Assembly: GCA_947473475.1 (NCBI GenBank)
Contig: CANJBZ010000034.1
Coordinates: forward strand, 1-41,179
From: Alphaproteobacteria bacterium
Lineage (GTDB): Bacteria; Pseudomonadota; Alphaproteobacteria; Micropepsales; Micropepsaceae
Reading direction: 5' to 3'
Length of the DNA stretch: 41,179 bases
The notes below the pieces were generated by a model. The model had not been told where the DNA came from, did not search any database, and worked only from the letters and a program-made list of their open reading frames with translations. The position numbers were made by a program, and so were the translations under genes. This document shows positions 8,211 through 16,772 of the stretch, one piece after another. Position 1 is the first letter of the stretch. Each line of letters opens with the position of its first letter.

Positions 8211-8252
8211 CTAGAGCATGATCCGATTCATTTTGATCGGATCATGCTCTAG
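8211..8252. repeat. Palindromic intergenic repeat (GAGCATGATCC family)
   Basis: Arms CTAGAGCATGATCCGAT (8211-8227) and ATCGGATCATGCTCTAG (8236-8252) form a perfect 17-bp inverted repeat with an 8-base loop. GAGCATGATCC...GGATCATGCTC is a dispersed repeat I recognise from many alphaproteobacterial genomes, where it commonly follows a hairpin of the preceding type. It could act as a bidirectional terminator, although neither side has a clear T-tract. Confidence 0.8.
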
Positions 8253-8385
8253 GCAGGGTAATCGGGTGAACGGGATTTCCGGCAAGATTCGAATTCTGGC
8301 GTTCTTGGCGATGATTTTTTCGAATCCGCAGGCCCGGTCGGCTGAATGAAAAGAATCAAAACCCTCGTTCACCCGATTCCCCTGC
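8253..8385. repeat. 133-bp inverted-repeat element with nested palindrome
   Basis: The 20-base arm at 8253-8272 (starting GCAGGGTAATCGGG) and the arm at 8366-8385 (ending CCCGATTCCCCTGC) are complementary at 19 of 20 positions. Inside lie GATTCGAA (8286-8293) and TTCGAATC (8319-8326), a second perfect inverted repeat. The element abuts the GAGCATGATCC palindrome on the left and nearly touches the mlaC terminator on the right. It has no convincing open frame. It may be a small non-autonomous mobile element or a structured RNA; no transposase-type target duplication was found. Confidence 0.55.
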
Positions 8386-8390
8386 GTGCA

Positions 8391-8419
8391 AAACAAAAAG
8401 GCCGGCGGTGAGGCCGGCC
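8391..8419 (-). terminator. Rho-independent terminator of the mlaC transcript
   Basis: GGCCGGC (8400-8406) and GCCGGCC (8413-8419) form a 7-bp GC stem around GGTGAG. Read on the minus strand, the stem is followed by CTTTTTGTTTT (8400-8390), a proper U-tract. It lies 27 bases beyond the mlaC stop codon. Confidence 0.85.
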
Positions 8420-8446
8420 ATTTTGCTTCGAACGAATAGGTGCGTG

Positions 8447-9127
8447 TCAGCTCTTCTGGGCGCCGCCGTTCGCAGGGGCTGCGGTCAACTGCGCGGTCTG
8501 CCGTTTCAGGTCGTCCGTCAGCGCCGCCACGCTGCCATTGTGCTGTTGCAGGAAGGCGGTGAAGTCGGAACGCTGCGAGAGCGCCAGCCAGATACCTTCC
8601 ACCTGCATGTCCGTGATGATGGGCCGCCCGTCCATCGTCTTGCGCACGCGGAAGGCGGCCTTGAAGGTCGGGGTATTGGCCGCTCCGGGGGCACTCGTCA
8701 CATCGGCATTCACGACGACGTCGTCTGCCGCGCGCTCCTGCGAGCCCGTCACCTTCAGCGTCTGCCCTTTGTATTTGCTCAGCCGCGTTTCATAGACCGC
8801 GACGGCGTAATCGGTGAACGCATTGGTGAAAGCTTCCACATCCGCCTTCGGCGCGCTGTTGGCGTATTGGCCGAGCGTGAACGTGCCGATGCGCTTCGTG
8901 TCGGTCAACGCCAGCATATAATTGCGGAATTGCGTGCGGCGCTGCTCATCGGAAAGCTGCGTGCTGTTGAGGATGGTATAGCCTTTGTCGATATTCTGCT
9001 GGATGAACGATTCCGCCGGATTGGCCGCTGCCGCGCGGGCGGGCGCCGCCACTGAAAAAAGCGTCACGCCGAACGCAAGCGCATAGGCGATCCGGGCAGC
9101 CCAATTGCGCAAAGTGTAACCGATCAT
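8447..9127 (-). CDS. mlaC: MlaC family periplasmic phospholipid-binding protein
   Basis: MlaC (Ttg2D) ferries phospholipids across the periplasm between the outer-membrane MlaA complex and the inner-membrane MlaFEDB transporter, keeping the outer membrane asymmetric. The 226-residue product has a signal peptide ending near AAPARAAAA (about residue 34) and the family features FIQQNIDKGYTILN, the central FRNYMLALTDTKRIGTFTLGQY and the barrel strands MDGRPIITDMQVEGIWLAL. The length is typical. A good ribosome site (AAGGAGA) precedes the ATG at 9127. It is 119 bp downstream of mlaA on the same strand and ends at a strong terminator, so mlaA-mlaC is probably an operon. The transporter genes mlaFED are not in this window. 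Confidence 0.9.
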   Translation of the reverse strand: MIGYTLRNWAARIAYALAFGVTLFSVAAPARAAAANPAESFIQQNIDKGYTILNSTQLSDEQRRTQFRNYMLALTDTKRIGTFTLGQYANSAPKADVEAFTNAFTDYAVAVYETRLSKYKGQTLKVTGSQERAADDVVVNADVTSAPGAANTPTFKAAFRVRKTMDGRPIITDMQVEGIWLALSQRSDFTAFLQQHNGSVAALTDDLKRQTAQLTAAPANGGAQKS

Positions 9128-9246
9128 TGCCGTCTCCTTGGCCGCTCTATGCCGGCCTTAAAGTTCCAAACCGCGAACGTGCAGCATGCTGCATCGTTCC
9201 TTTCCGCAAATCCCAGACCGAGTGCCGGTCCGCGCCGTCCGATGCC

Positions 9247-9978
9247 CTAAAAATCCGGCAAATCCTGGACTTCCGTCGCGCCGTTGCGAATCTCGTTGTT
9301 GCGGCTCTGCCGGTACAGGCTGCGCACGGACGCGTAGAAGTCGAGTGAACTTTTTTCCAGATCGTCCAGAGTGTCGATGTTGCGGGCTCGAAGATCGGTA
9401 AAGTCCACCGCCGTCTTGCCGCCCAGCCAATAATATTTGCCGTCCCACTGCGCATAGGTGAAGGGATCGAACGCCAGATCCACCGCCCAGCCCAGAATGT
9501 CGCGCGGATTGGCCGGTCCGATCAGCGGCACGAAAATATAGGGGCCTTCTCCAATGCCATAGACCGCCAGGGTTTGGCCGAAATCCTCGTAATGGCGCAT
9601 GTAGCCCATGCTCCCCGCCACATCGAAAAGACCGGCCAGCCCGATCGTCGTGTTCACTCCGGCGCGAATCAGGGTGGTTCCGGCGCGGTCGGTTTCGCCC
9701 TGCAGCACGTCGTTGGCGAAGATGAGCGGCGAATCGAGGTTGTTCAGGAAATTGCGCACACCATTCCTGACCGGGGTCGGCACGACGCGCCGATACACAA
9801 TCGCAACGGGCCGCAAAATGCCCTTATCAAAGGCCAAGCTGACGTTGAAGCTGACCCGGTTCGCGCCTTCCAGCGGGTCATTGATGGTCTGGGGGCCGTC
9901 GACAGCGGGCATGGTCGCGCATCCTGTAACCAGGAAGCCCGCAGCCAACATCGCCATTAGTCCTTTGTAGATACGCAT
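9247..9978 (-). CDS. mlaA: MlaA (VacJ) outer-membrane lipoprotein
   Basis: MlaA removes mislocalised phospholipids from the outer leaflet of the outer membrane and hands them to MlaC. The product (243 residues from the ATG at 9978) has a lipoprotein signal with lipobox LVTGC and lipid-modified Cys20. It carries the family motifs NDPLEGANRVSFNVS, VRNFLNNLDSPLIFANDVLQG, VNTTIGLAGLFDVA, DFGQTLAVYGIGEGPYIFVPLIGP and NPRD. The longer frame back to 10107 adds an implausible hydrophobic leader and would destroy the lipobox position. It is divergent from the ArsR-methyltransferase gene, with 188 bp between the starts. Confidence 0.92.
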   Translation of the reverse strand: MRIYKGLMAMLAAGFLVTGCATMPAVDGPQTINDPLEGANRVSFNVSLAFDKGILRPVAIVYRRVVPTPVRNGVRNFLNNLDSPLIFANDVLQGETDRAGTTLIRAGVNTTIGLAGLFDVAGSMGYMRHYEDFGQTLAVYGIGEGPYIFVPLIGPANPRDILGWAVDLAFDPFTYAQWDGKYYWLGGKTAVDFTDLRARNIDTLDDLEKSSLDFYASVRSLYRQSRNNEIRNGATEVQDLPDF

Positions 9979-10124
9979 ATTCTCAAAATCTATCCGTATG
10001 AATGCCGTAGCCCACGCCAGCAATAGAACGCAGGAGACCCCCAATTGGTAACTATAAAATACCACAGACACGACGCCCGTATGTTTAACAAACTTGTAGG
10101 GCGGCAATGCGGCATTGCATAATG

Positions 10125-10144
10125 ATATAAAGATATGTTTATAT
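10125..10144. promoter_or_regulatory. Palindromic operator upstream of the met operon (SahR-like site)
   Basis: ATATAAA (10125-10131), GATATG and TTTATAT (10138-10144) form a 20-bp near-perfect palindrome, with one mismatched pair near the centre. It sits 22 bases upstream of the regulator start codon. The core ATAAAGATATNTTTAT resembles the operator I recall for the ArsR-family methionine-cycle regulator SahR in alphaproteobacteria. The most likely use is autoregulation and control of metF-metH. The palindrome is seen; the assignment is inference. Confidence 0.6.
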
Positions 10145-10166
10145 GATGTCGAGATAGGGAGGCGTC

Positions 10167-11156
10167 ATGGAGAAGCTTCTGGGCATGCTGCGAGCGGCGG
10201 GCGATGCAACGCGCCTGCGTCTGCTGCTGCTTTTGACCAAAGCCGAACTGACGGTAAGCGAGATCACCTTAATTCTCGGTCAAAGCCAGCCCCGGGTCAG
10301 CCGCCATCTGCGCCTGCTCTGCGAAGCGGGCCTGCTGGAACGCTTCAAAGAGGGGGCGTGGGTTTTCTACCGCGCTGCCGACCAAGCCAAAGCGGTAGAG
10401 CTGGCGCGTGCCATCTCAGCTTTGGCCGACGTCGAGGCCGATCCCGTCCTGGTCGATGACCAGCGCAGGCTGGCGGAGGTGCGTACGCAACGGGCACAGG
10501 AAGCCGCTGCCTATTTCCGCGCCAATGCCGCGGAATGGGAGCGCATCCGCTCGCTGCATGTGCCGGAGCAAGAGGTGGAGGCGGCGATTGTGCGCCTGCT
10601 TGGCCGCGACCGGCTTGATTCGGTGCTGGATGCCGGTACCGGCACAGGCCGGATGCTTGAACTGCTTTCTCCTTATATCCGGCGCGGCATCGGCATTGAT
10701 GGCAGCCCGGAAATGCTTGCGATCGGGCGCGACCGCTTGGGCCAGGCGAGCGCGTTCAACTGCCAAGTGCGGCGCGGCGATGTGTATCGCCTTCCCTTTG
10801 GCGACGGCCAAGTGGCCAACGGCTTCGATGCGGTGCTGTTTCACCAGGTGCTGCACTTCCTCGACGATCCGCAGGCGGCGCTACGCGAAGCGATACGGGT
10901 TCTAAAGCCGGGCGGGCGCATTCTGATCGCCGACTTCGCGCCGCATGCGCTGGAATTTCTGCGCACCGAACATGCGCACCGGCGCTTGGGCTTTTCCGAT
11001 GCCGAAGTGCAGGGCTGGTTCAAAGCTGCCGGACTGAAAACTCTGGCCAGCCAATCCTTGGTTCCTTCCGACACGGAAGGTTTGACCGTGATGGTTTGGC
11101 TTGGCGAAACCGTGGGTGCCGTTGTCCGCGAGAAAACGATAGAGGCCGTTCCATGA
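10167..11156 (+). CDS. ArsR-family HTH regulator fused to a SAM-dependent methyltransferase (SahR-like)
   Basis: The 329-residue protein joins an ArsR winged-helix domain (about 1-75; recognition region VSEITLILGQSQPRVSRHLR, then a wing with KEGAWVFYRAAD) to a class I methyltransferase domain (about 130-320; motif I VLDAGTGTG at 153-161, then GIDGSPEMLAIGR and DAVLFHQVLHFLDDP). The metal-binding cysteines of arsenic-type ArsR proteins are absent, so it should sense something else. Because the neighbours metF and metH make methionine, S-adenosylhomocysteine or SAM bound in the methyltransferase fold is the natural ligand, as for SahR. Whether it still methylates anything is unknown. The ATG at 10167 has GGGAGG just upstream. 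It overlaps metF by four bases (ATGA), so the regulator is translated with its targets. Confidence 0.85.
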   Translation: MEKLLGMLRAAGDATRLRLLLLLTKAELTVSEITLILGQSQPRVSRHLRLLCEAGLLERFKEGAWVFYRAADQAKAVELARAISALADVEADPVLVDDQRRLAEVRTQRAQEAAAYFRANAAEWERIRSLHVPEQEVEAAIVRLLGRDRLDSVLDAGTGTGRMLELLSPYIRRGIGIDGSPEMLAIGRDRLGQASAFNCQVRRGDVYRLPFGDGQVANGFDAVLFHQVLHFLDDPQAALREAIRVLKPGGRILIADFAPHALEFLRTEHAHRRLGFSDAEVQGWFKAAGLKTLASQSLVPSDTEGLTVMVWLGETVGAVVREKTIEAVP

Positions 11157-12049
11157 ATCTGAAGCGTCTCATCACGCCGGCCGGCGCCGGAGCGGTGTCG
11201 TTCGAGTTCTTCCCGCCGAAGTCGCCGGAGGCGGAGACACTGCTTTGGAATGCCATTCGCCGGCTTGAGCCGCTGAAGCCGAGTTTTGTTTCCGTGACGT
11301 ATGGTGCGGGTGGTTCCACGCGCGACCGTACGCACGCGACCGTTAAGCGGCTGGTGGACGAAACCAAGCTGAAGCCTGCCGCGCATCTGACCTGTGTCGG
11401 GGCGTCCAAGGAAACGGTCGATGCCGTGATCCGCGATTATTGGGACGCCGGCGTGCGCCATATCGTGGCGCTGCGCGGCGACATGCCAGAGACCGGACAG
11501 ACATATGCGTCCCACCAGGAAGGCTATCAGACCACCGCCGAATTGGTGGCGGCCATCCGCGCCATCGCGCCGTTCGAGATCAGCGTATCCGCCTATCCCG
11601 AAAAGCACCCGGATTCGCCCTCGCTCGAATGGGATATCGACGTGCTGAAAGCCAAAGTGGACGCGGGCGCCACCCGGGCGATCACGCAATTCGCCTTCGA
11701 TACCGAGCTGTTTCCCCGCTTCCGTGACCGTGCGCGCCGGGCGGGCATCAATGTTCCCATCGTGCCAGGCCTTATGCCCACGACCAATTTTAGAGGGGTT
11801 GCGCGCATGTCCAAACGTTGCGGCGCCAGCGTTCCCGATTGGCTGGCCGATCTTTATGACGGTCTCGATAACGATCTGGAAAGCCGCAAGCTCGTAGCGT
11901 CCGCCGTGCTCATCGAGCAGGTGCGCGAGCTTAAAGCCGAAGATTTTCACGACTTTCATTTTTACACGCTCAACCAGGCCGAGCTGACCTTCGCTGTCTG
12001 CAACATGCTCGGTATCAAGCCGGTTGCGCAAAATACGGTGGCTGCATGA
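11153..12049 (+). CDS. metF: 5,10-methylenetetrahydrofolate reductase
   Basis: MetF is a flavoenzyme that reduces 5,10-methylene-THF to 5-methyl-THF, the methyl donor used by MetH downstream. The 298-residue TIM-barrel protein shows the signature [10 protein letters not shown] with catalytic Glu18, [41 protein letters not shown] and [11 protein letters not shown] with the family's substrate-contacting residues. The length matches bacterial MetF. The start at 11153 is fixed by an ATGA overlap with the regulator gene, and its own stop overlaps metH in the same way. Confidence 0.96.
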   Translation: MNLKRLITPAGAGAVSFEFFPPKSPEAETLLWNAIRRLEPLKPSFVSVTYGAGGSTRDRTHATVKRLVDETKLKPAAHLTCVGASKETVDAVIRDYWDAGVRHIVALRGDMPETGQTYASHQEGYQTTAELVAAIRAIAPFEISVSAYPEKHPDSPSLEWDIDVLKAKVDAGATRAITQFAFDTELFPRFRDRARRAGINVPIVPGLMPTTNFRGVARMSKRCGASVPDWLADLYDGLDNDLESRKLVASAVLIEQVRELKAEDFHDFHFYTLNQAELTFAVCNMLGIKPVAQNTVAA

Positions 12050-15000
12050 ATCGCGCGCGTACCAAACGCCTGGAATGGCTGCATCAAACCGCGCGCGAGC
12101 GCATTCTGCTCCTCGATGGTTCCTGGGGCGTGATGATCCAGAATTACCGTCTTAGTGAGCGCGATTTTCGCGGCACGCGCTTTGCGGATCATGCCTCGGA
12201 CCTGAAGGGCAACAACGACCTTCTGGTGCTGACCCAGCCGGACATCATCCGCGAGATCGGACGCGCGTATTTGAGCGCTGGCGCCGATATCATCGAAACG
12301 AATAGCTTCAATTCCACCGCCATCAGCCAAGCCGATTACGCGCTGGAATCGACGGTCTACGAGTTGAACGAAACGGCGGCGCGGGTTGCGCGCGAAGTCT
12401 GCGACGAATTTTCCACCGCTGACCGGCCGCGCTTCGTCGCCGGTGTGCTCGGCCCCACCAACCGCACGGCATCGCTGTCTCCGGATGTGAACGATGCCGG
12501 TTTCCGCAATGTCAGCTTCGACGCGCTGACGGCGACATACAGAGATGCCACACGCGCGCTGATCAAAGGCGGCTCCGATCTGATCATGATCGAGACCATC
12601 TTCGATACGCTCAACGCCAAAGCCGCCGTCTATGCGATCGAGGAAGTGTTCGCCGAAATGGGTGAGCGCCTGCCGGTGTGGATTTCCGGCACGATCACCG
12701 ATCTGTCGGGCCGCACGCTCACGGGGCAGACTGTTGAGGCGTTTTGGCATTCGCTTCGCCACGCCAAATCATTTGCGATCGGGCTTAATTGCGCGCTGGG
12801 GCCGAAGGAGCTGCGGCCCTACATCGCCGATCTTTCCGAGGTCGCGGATACGCTGACCAGCGCGCATCCCAATGCCGGCCTTCCGAATGCGTTCGGTGGC
12901 TATGACGAGACGCCCGATTCCATGGGCGCTTACATTGGCGAGTTCGCCCGCGAAGGTTTGGTGAACATCGTCGGTGGCTGCTGCGGCACGACGCCGGAGC
13001 ACATTCGCGCCTTTGCCGACGCGGTCGCCGGTGTGCCGCCCCGGAAAATTCCGGAGAAGCCGAGACAGTTGCGGTTGTCGGGATTGGAGCCGTTCACGCT
13101 CACGCCCGAAACCAATTTCGTCAATGTCGGCGAACGCACCAACATCACGGGATCGGCGAAGTTCCGCAAACTGATCACTGCCGGAGACTATGACGCGGCG
13201 CTGGACATCGCGCGCGGCCAGGTTGAAAGCGGCGCCCAGATCATCGACATCAACATGGACGAGGGGCTTCTCGACTCCGAGGCCGCGATGGCGCGGTTCT
13301 TAAATCTTGCCGCCGGCGAGCCGGACATTGCGCGGGTGCCCGTGATGATCGATTCTTCCAAATGGAGCGTCATCGAAGCCGGGCTGAAATGCGTGCAAGG
13401 CAAAGCGATCGTTAATTCCATCAGCCTGAAGGAAGGCGAAGAAGCGTTCGTTGCTTGCGCCGAAAAGGTGCGCCGTTATGGCGCGGCGGTCGTGGTGATG
13501 GCATTCGACGAAAAGGGCCAAGCCGACACCGCCGACCGCAAATTCGAAATCTGCCGGCGTGCCTATAACATTCTCGTCGACCGCGTCGGCTTTCCGCCGG
13601 AAGACATCATTTTCGATCCGAATATTTTCGCGGTTGCGACCGGCATCGAAGAACATAACGATTACGGCCGCGCCTACATCGACGCGACGACGCGCATCCG
13701 CCAGGGCCTGCCGTTCTGTCATGTGTCCGGCGGTCTGTCGAACTTTTCGTTTTCGTTCCGCGGCAATGAACGCGTGCGCGAAGCGATGCATTCGGTGTTC
13801 CTGTACCACGCCATCAAGGCCGGCATGGACATGGGCATCGTCAACGCCGGTAACCTGCCGGTCTACGAAGACATACCGACGGAATTGCGCGACGCCATCG
13901 AGGACGTGCTGTTCAACCGTGGTGTCGATGCGACGGAGCGTTTGCTCGGCTTGGCGCAGAAATACCGCAGCTCGGGCCAAGAGGCTGACCCGGCCGTTGC
14001 ACTCGCGTGGCGCTCGCTTCCGGTGGGCGAACGGCTCACCTATGCGCTCGTCCACGGCATCGCCGATTTCGTGATGGACGATGTGGAAGAGGCAAGGGTG
14101 CTTGCCAAGAAGCCGCTGGACGTCATCGAAGGTCCGCTGATGTCCGGCATGAACGTCGTGGGCGATCTCTTCGGCAGTGGCAAAATGTTCCTGCCGCAGG
14201 TCGTGAAATCCGCGCGCGTCATGAAGAAGGCTGTGGCTCACCTGATCCCGTTCATGGAAGCGGAGAAGCTGGGCGCCAAACGCGAATCCGCCGGACGCAT
14301 CATCATGGCGACCGTGAAGGGCGATGTGCACGACATCGGCAAGAACATTGTCGGCGTGGTGCTGCAGTGCAATGGCTACGAGGTGGAAGACCTTGGCGTC
14401 ATGGTGTCCGCGGCACGAATTCTCGAAGCCGCGCGCGAGAAAAACGCCGATGTTATCGGGCTTTCCGGCCTTATCACGCCCTCGCTCGACGAAATGTGCC
14501 ATGTCGCGGCGGAAATGGAACGCGAAGGCTTCGACATTCCGCTGCTGATCGGCGGGGCTACGACCAGCCGCATTCATACGGCCGTCAAGATCCATCCCAA
14601 CTATTCGCGCGGACAAACCGTCTATGTGACGGATGCTTCACGCGCCGTGGGCGTGGTTGCGAACCTGATCTCTAAGGAAACGCGCGCGTCCTTCATCGGC
14701 AAATTGCGCGATGAATATGCCGCTATTATTGCATCGCATGACGCGAATCGCGGGCCGCAGCGGCGCCTGACGCTCGGGCAGGCGCGCGCCAACCGCTTTG
14801 CGCCGGATTGGGCAGCCTACAATCCGACCGCGCCGCGCTTTATCGGGACGCGTACGTTCGAAGCGTATGATCTGGGCGAACTCGTTCCCTATATCGATTG
14901 GGCGCCCTTCTTCCACGCTTGGGAGATGAAGGGGCGCTATCCCGATATTCTGAACGATCCGAAATTTGGAGAAGCGGCACGGCCGCTGTTCGCCGACGCG

Positions 15001-15762
15001 CAAGCCATGCTGAAGCGCATCGTCGATGAGAAATGGCTGACCGCGCGCGCGGTAATCGGTTTCTGGCCGGCGGAATCGGAAGGCGACGACGTCATCGTCT
15101 ATGAGGGCGAAGACCGCAAAACCAAGCTCGGCGCCTTTCACACGCTGCGTCAGCAGGTGGCGCGCGAGCGTGAGACGCCCAATCTGGCCTTGTCGGATTT
15201 TGTTGCCCCGGCGGGCGCGGGCAAGAACGATTACATCGGCGGCTTTGTCGTCACCACCGGCCATGGCGAAGACGCGATTGCCGAGCGCTTTAGGGCCGAT
15301 AAGGACGACTACAATGCCATCCTGCTTTCGGCATTGGCCGATCGTTTGGCGGAAGCCTTTGCGGAACGCCTGCATCAGCGCGTGCGTAAGGAGTTTTGGG
15401 CCTACGCACCGGACGAGGCGCTCTCAAGCGAGGAACTGATTGCCGAGGGTTACGACGGCATCCGGCCCGCGCCCGGTTATCCGGCGCAGCCCGATCACAC
15501 GGAAAAGGGCACGCTGTTCCGTCTGCTGGACGGAGAAAAGAACAGCGGCGTGAAGCTGACCGAAAACTATGCCATGTGGCCGGGATCGTCCGTATCGGGA
15601 CTATATTTCAGCCACCCGGACGCGCGGTATTTCGGCGTCGGCAAAGTCGAGCGCGACCAAGTGGAAGATTACGCCCGGCGCAAGAACTGGACGCTGCAAG
15701 AAGCCGAACGCTGGCTCGGGCCGATCCTCAACTACAACCCCCGCAAAATCGCGGCGGCTTGA
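12046..15762 (+). CDS. metH: Cobalamin-dependent methionine synthase, full length
   Basis: MetH transfers the methyl group of 5-methyl-THF to homocysteine through methylcobalamin. The 1238-residue protein has all four modules. The homocysteine domain (1-330) has zinc ligands Cys249 and Cys312-Cys313 in GLNCALG and GGCCGTT. The pterin domain (about 355-640) contains [14 protein letters not shown]. The cobalamin domain has D760-V-H762-D-I-G765 with the lower-axial histidine 762. The reactivation domain (about 900-1235) has [12 protein letters not shown] and [12 protein letters not shown] for SAM binding. The first motif reads [10 protein letters not shown] where E. coli has LDGGMGTMIQ. It is not split into separate proteins as in some alphaproteobacteria. 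The ATG overlaps the metF stop by four bases. It requires vitamin B12; no metE is in the window. Confidence 0.97.
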   Translation: MNRARTKRLEWLHQTARERILLLDGSWGVMIQNYRLSERDFRGTRFADHASDLKGNNDLLVLTQPDIIREIGRAYLSAGADIIETNSFNSTAISQADYALESTVYELNETAARVAREVCDEFSTADRPRFVAGVLGPTNRTASLSPDVNDAGFRNVSFDALTATYRDATRALIKGGSDLIMIETIFDTLNAKAAVYAIEEVFAEMGERLPVWISGTITDLSGRTLTGQTVEAFWHSLRHAKSFAIGLNCALGPKELRPYIADLSEVADTLTSAHPNAGLPNAFGGYDETPDSMGAYIGEFAREGLVNIVGGCCGTTPEHIRAFADAVAGVPPRKIPEKPRQLRLSGLEPFTLTPETNFVNVGERTNITGSAKFRKLITAGDYDAALDIARGQVESGAQIIDINMDEGLLDSEAAMARFLNLAAGEPDIARVPVMIDSSKWSVIEAGLKCVQGKAIVNSISLKEGEEAFVACAEKVRRYGAAVVVMAFDEKGQADTADRKFEICRRAYNILVDRVGFPPEDIIFDPNIFAVATGIEEHNDYGRAYIDATTRIRQGLPFCHVSGGLSNFSFSFRGNERVREAMHSVFLYHAIKAGMDMGIVNAGNLPVYEDIPTELRDAIEDVLFNRGVDATERLLGLAQKYRSSGQEADPAVALAWRSLPVGERLTYALVHGIADFVMDDVEEARVLAKKPLDVIEGPLMSGMNVVGDLFGSGKMFLPQVVKSARVMKKAVAHLIPFMEAEKLGAKRESAGRIIMATVKGDVHDIGKNIVGVVLQCNGYEVEDLGVMVSAARILEAAREKNADVIGLSGLITPSLDEMCHVAAEMEREGFDIPLLIGGATTSRIHTAVKIHPNYSRGQTVYVTDASRAVGVVANLISKETRASFIGKLRDEYAAIIASHDANRGPQRRLTLGQARANRFAPDWAAYNPTAPRFIGTRTFEAYDLGELVPYIDWAPFFHAWEMKGRYPDILNDPKFGEAARPLFADAQAMLKRIVDEKWLTARAVIGFWPAESEGDDVIVYEGEDRKTKLGAFHTLRQQVARERETPNLALSDFVAPAGAGKNDYIGGFVVTTGHGEDAIAERFRADKDDYNAILLSALADRLAEAFAERLHQRVRKEFWAYAPDEALSSEELIAEGYDGIRPAPGYPAQPDHTEKGTLFRLLDGEKNSGVKLTENYAMWPGSSVSGLYFSHPDARYFGVGKVERDQVEDYARRKNWTLQEAERWLGPILNYNPRKIAAA

Positions 15763-15774
15763 GGGTATTCAAAT

Positions 15775-15924
15775 ATCACCTCCCCACAAGGGGCAAGGCT
15801 ATCGCATGTACGGAACAGACCGAGAAACTTGGAGGCTTTGTTCCCGTCTCGATTCCAGTTTGTTCCCGGTCCGATTCCACAGATTTGCGAACATGCGATA
15901 GCCCTGCCACAAGGGGGAGGTGAT
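15775..15924. repeat. 150-bp MITE-like inverted-repeat element with internal tandem repeat
   Basis: The left arm 15775-15809 begins ATCACCTCCCC and ends GGCTATCGCATGT; the right arm 15891-15924 is its imperfect complement, with ACATGCGATAGCC and GGGAGGTGAT. Inside are two copies of a 22-bp unit beginning TTTGTTCCCG, at 15837-15858 and 15859-15880. The layout suggests a small non-autonomous element. It begins 12 bases after metH and may serve as its transcript end. Confidence 0.6.
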
Positions 15925-15932
15925 GGATCGTG

Positions 15933-15974
15933 GCCTATAACGCCGTTCGGTCGATCCAGGTGATACGCACGTTG
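15933..15974 (-). pseudogene. Fragment resembling the 3' end of the adjacent PepSY-like lipoprotein gene
   Basis: Positions 15933-15974 match 16110-16151 at 32 of 42 bases. Read on the minus strand they encode NVRITWIDRTAL-stop, against KLRIAWVDGAAL-stop at the end of the intact gene. The similarity stops where the following inverted repeat begins. This looks like the remnant of a tandem paralogue, or of a partial duplication whose body was lost. Confidence 0.5.
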
Positions 15975-15985
15975 ATGCGCTCCTG

Positions 15986-16099
15986 CGTGCTTCGAGGCGT
16001 TGCTGCGCAACGCACCTCAGCATGACGCAATTTTCTGTATGCCACCAAATCTTCGTCATGGTGAGGTGCTTCGCGTAGCGCAGCCTCGAACCACGCACG
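15986..16099. repeat. Inverted-repeat element (CGTGCTTCGAGG family)
   Basis: The arm 15986-16027 (CGTGCTTCGAGGC ... CACCTCAGCATGACG) is complementary, with some mismatches, to 16054-16099 (CGTCATGGTGAGGTGC ... GCCTCGAACCACGCACG), around a 26-base loop. Repeats with the theme TTCGAGGC...CACCTCACCATGACG are common in alphaproteobacterial spacers. No coding content is seen. Confidence 0.7.
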
Positions 16100-16112
16100 C
16101 CATCAGTGCGGC

Positions 16113-16676
16113 CTACAACGCCGCGCCGTCCACCCAGGCGATGCGCAGCTTGCCGTGGTCGACCAGTTTCAGCGTGTAGCCGGGGCGGCCGTTCTTTTCT
16201 TCGGCGCGCACTTCCATCGCTTTGCCGCCATCTTTTTCGGCTTTGTCGATGGCTTGGTGAACATGCACCTTCATTTGCGCGGTCACCTTGGCGTGTTCTT
16301 CCGGGCTGCCTTCAAACAGTCGTTCAAAAAACTGGCCGCCAAATTCGCGCCCGAAGCCTTGCTCCTTGCGCGGCTGGATTTGCTGTGTCGCGGCATCGAC
16401 GCTGACCATCGACAATTTACTCCCGATCAGCACCGTAACGTCGTAATAGCCGGCGTCGCGCTCCAGGCAGCCCATTTCGCGCACTTGGCGATAGGACCCA
16501 TCGATGGCTCGGCCGCCCTCGGTTTCGGCAGCTTCGACCGCATCGCGCAAGGAAACTTTAGCCTGCCCGAAGCAGGCAACTTCGCGATACGGCTCAATCT
16601 CTGCCAGATCATAGGCGCAACTGCTGAGGAAAACGGCGGACGCCATCAGCAACGCAAGGGTGACAGGACGCGTCAT
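16113..16676 (-). CDS. Lipoprotein with two PepSY-like repeats
   Basis: The 187-residue product begins with a lipoprotein signal; the lipobox LSSC gives Cys20 as the anchor, so it should sit on a periplasmic membrane face. The mature part holds two similar blocks, VSLRDAVEAAETEGGRAIDG ... YYDVTVLIGSKLSMVSVDAATQQI and VHQAIDKAEKDGGKAMEV ... GYTLKLVDHGKLRIAWVDG. This helix-then-two-strands pattern resembles PepSY domains, which are thought to modulate proteases or act as small periplasmic binding modules. The family match is by eye. The ATG at 16676 is preferred because the longer frame from 16745 would displace the lipobox. A fragment like its 3' end lies about 140 bp downstream. Confidence 0.7.
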   Translation of the reverse strand: MTRPVTLALLMASAVFLSSCAYDLAEIEPYREVACFGQAKVSLRDAVEAAETEGGRAIDGSYRQVREMGCLERDAGYYDVTVLIGSKLSMVSVDAATQQIQPRKEQGFGREFGGQFFERLFEGSPEEHAKVTAQMKVHVHQAIDKAEKDGGKAMEVRAEEKNGRPGYTLKLVDHGKLRIAWVDGAAL

Positions 16677-16772
16677 GGCTCGCTTCTCCTTCAAGGAAGC
16701 CTCACCAGAGAGCAGATGCGCGGCTGAAGCTTTGATTCTAATCAAGCGAGCAGGTGAGGGGAATCCCTTAGA

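Larger units (their letters stand above)
15763..16112. other. Gene-free spacer carrying two repeat elements and a gene remnant
   Basis: This 350-bp stretch between metH and the PepSY-like lipoprotein gene has no intact gene. It contains an inverted-repeat element (15775-15924), a short copy of the neighbouring gene's 3' end (15933-15974) and a second inverted repeat (15986-16099). Each is described separately. Confidence 0.7.

Noticed and set aside
8211-8396. 61-codon minus-strand frame in the spacer after the lyase
   Set aside because: It runs through two inverted repeats and has no ribosome site or conserved features.
9979-10166. A SAM or cobalamin riboswitch ahead of the met operon
   Set aside because: The space holds a compact palindrome near the start codon but no conserved riboswitch core that I can recognise; a protein operator explains it better.
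10841-12031. 396-codon minus-strand frame across metF and the regulator
   Set aside because: It is antisense to two well-supported genes and has no domain or ribosome site.
13300-14616. Long open frame (438 codons) antisense to metH
   Set aside because: It mirrors the codon structure of the strongly conserved metH coding strand, has no recognisable domain and is rich in His/Arg as shadow frames in GC-rich genes are.
15837-15880. CRISPR-like repeat
   Set aside because: Only two adjacent 22-bp copies with no spacer between them and no cas genes in the window.
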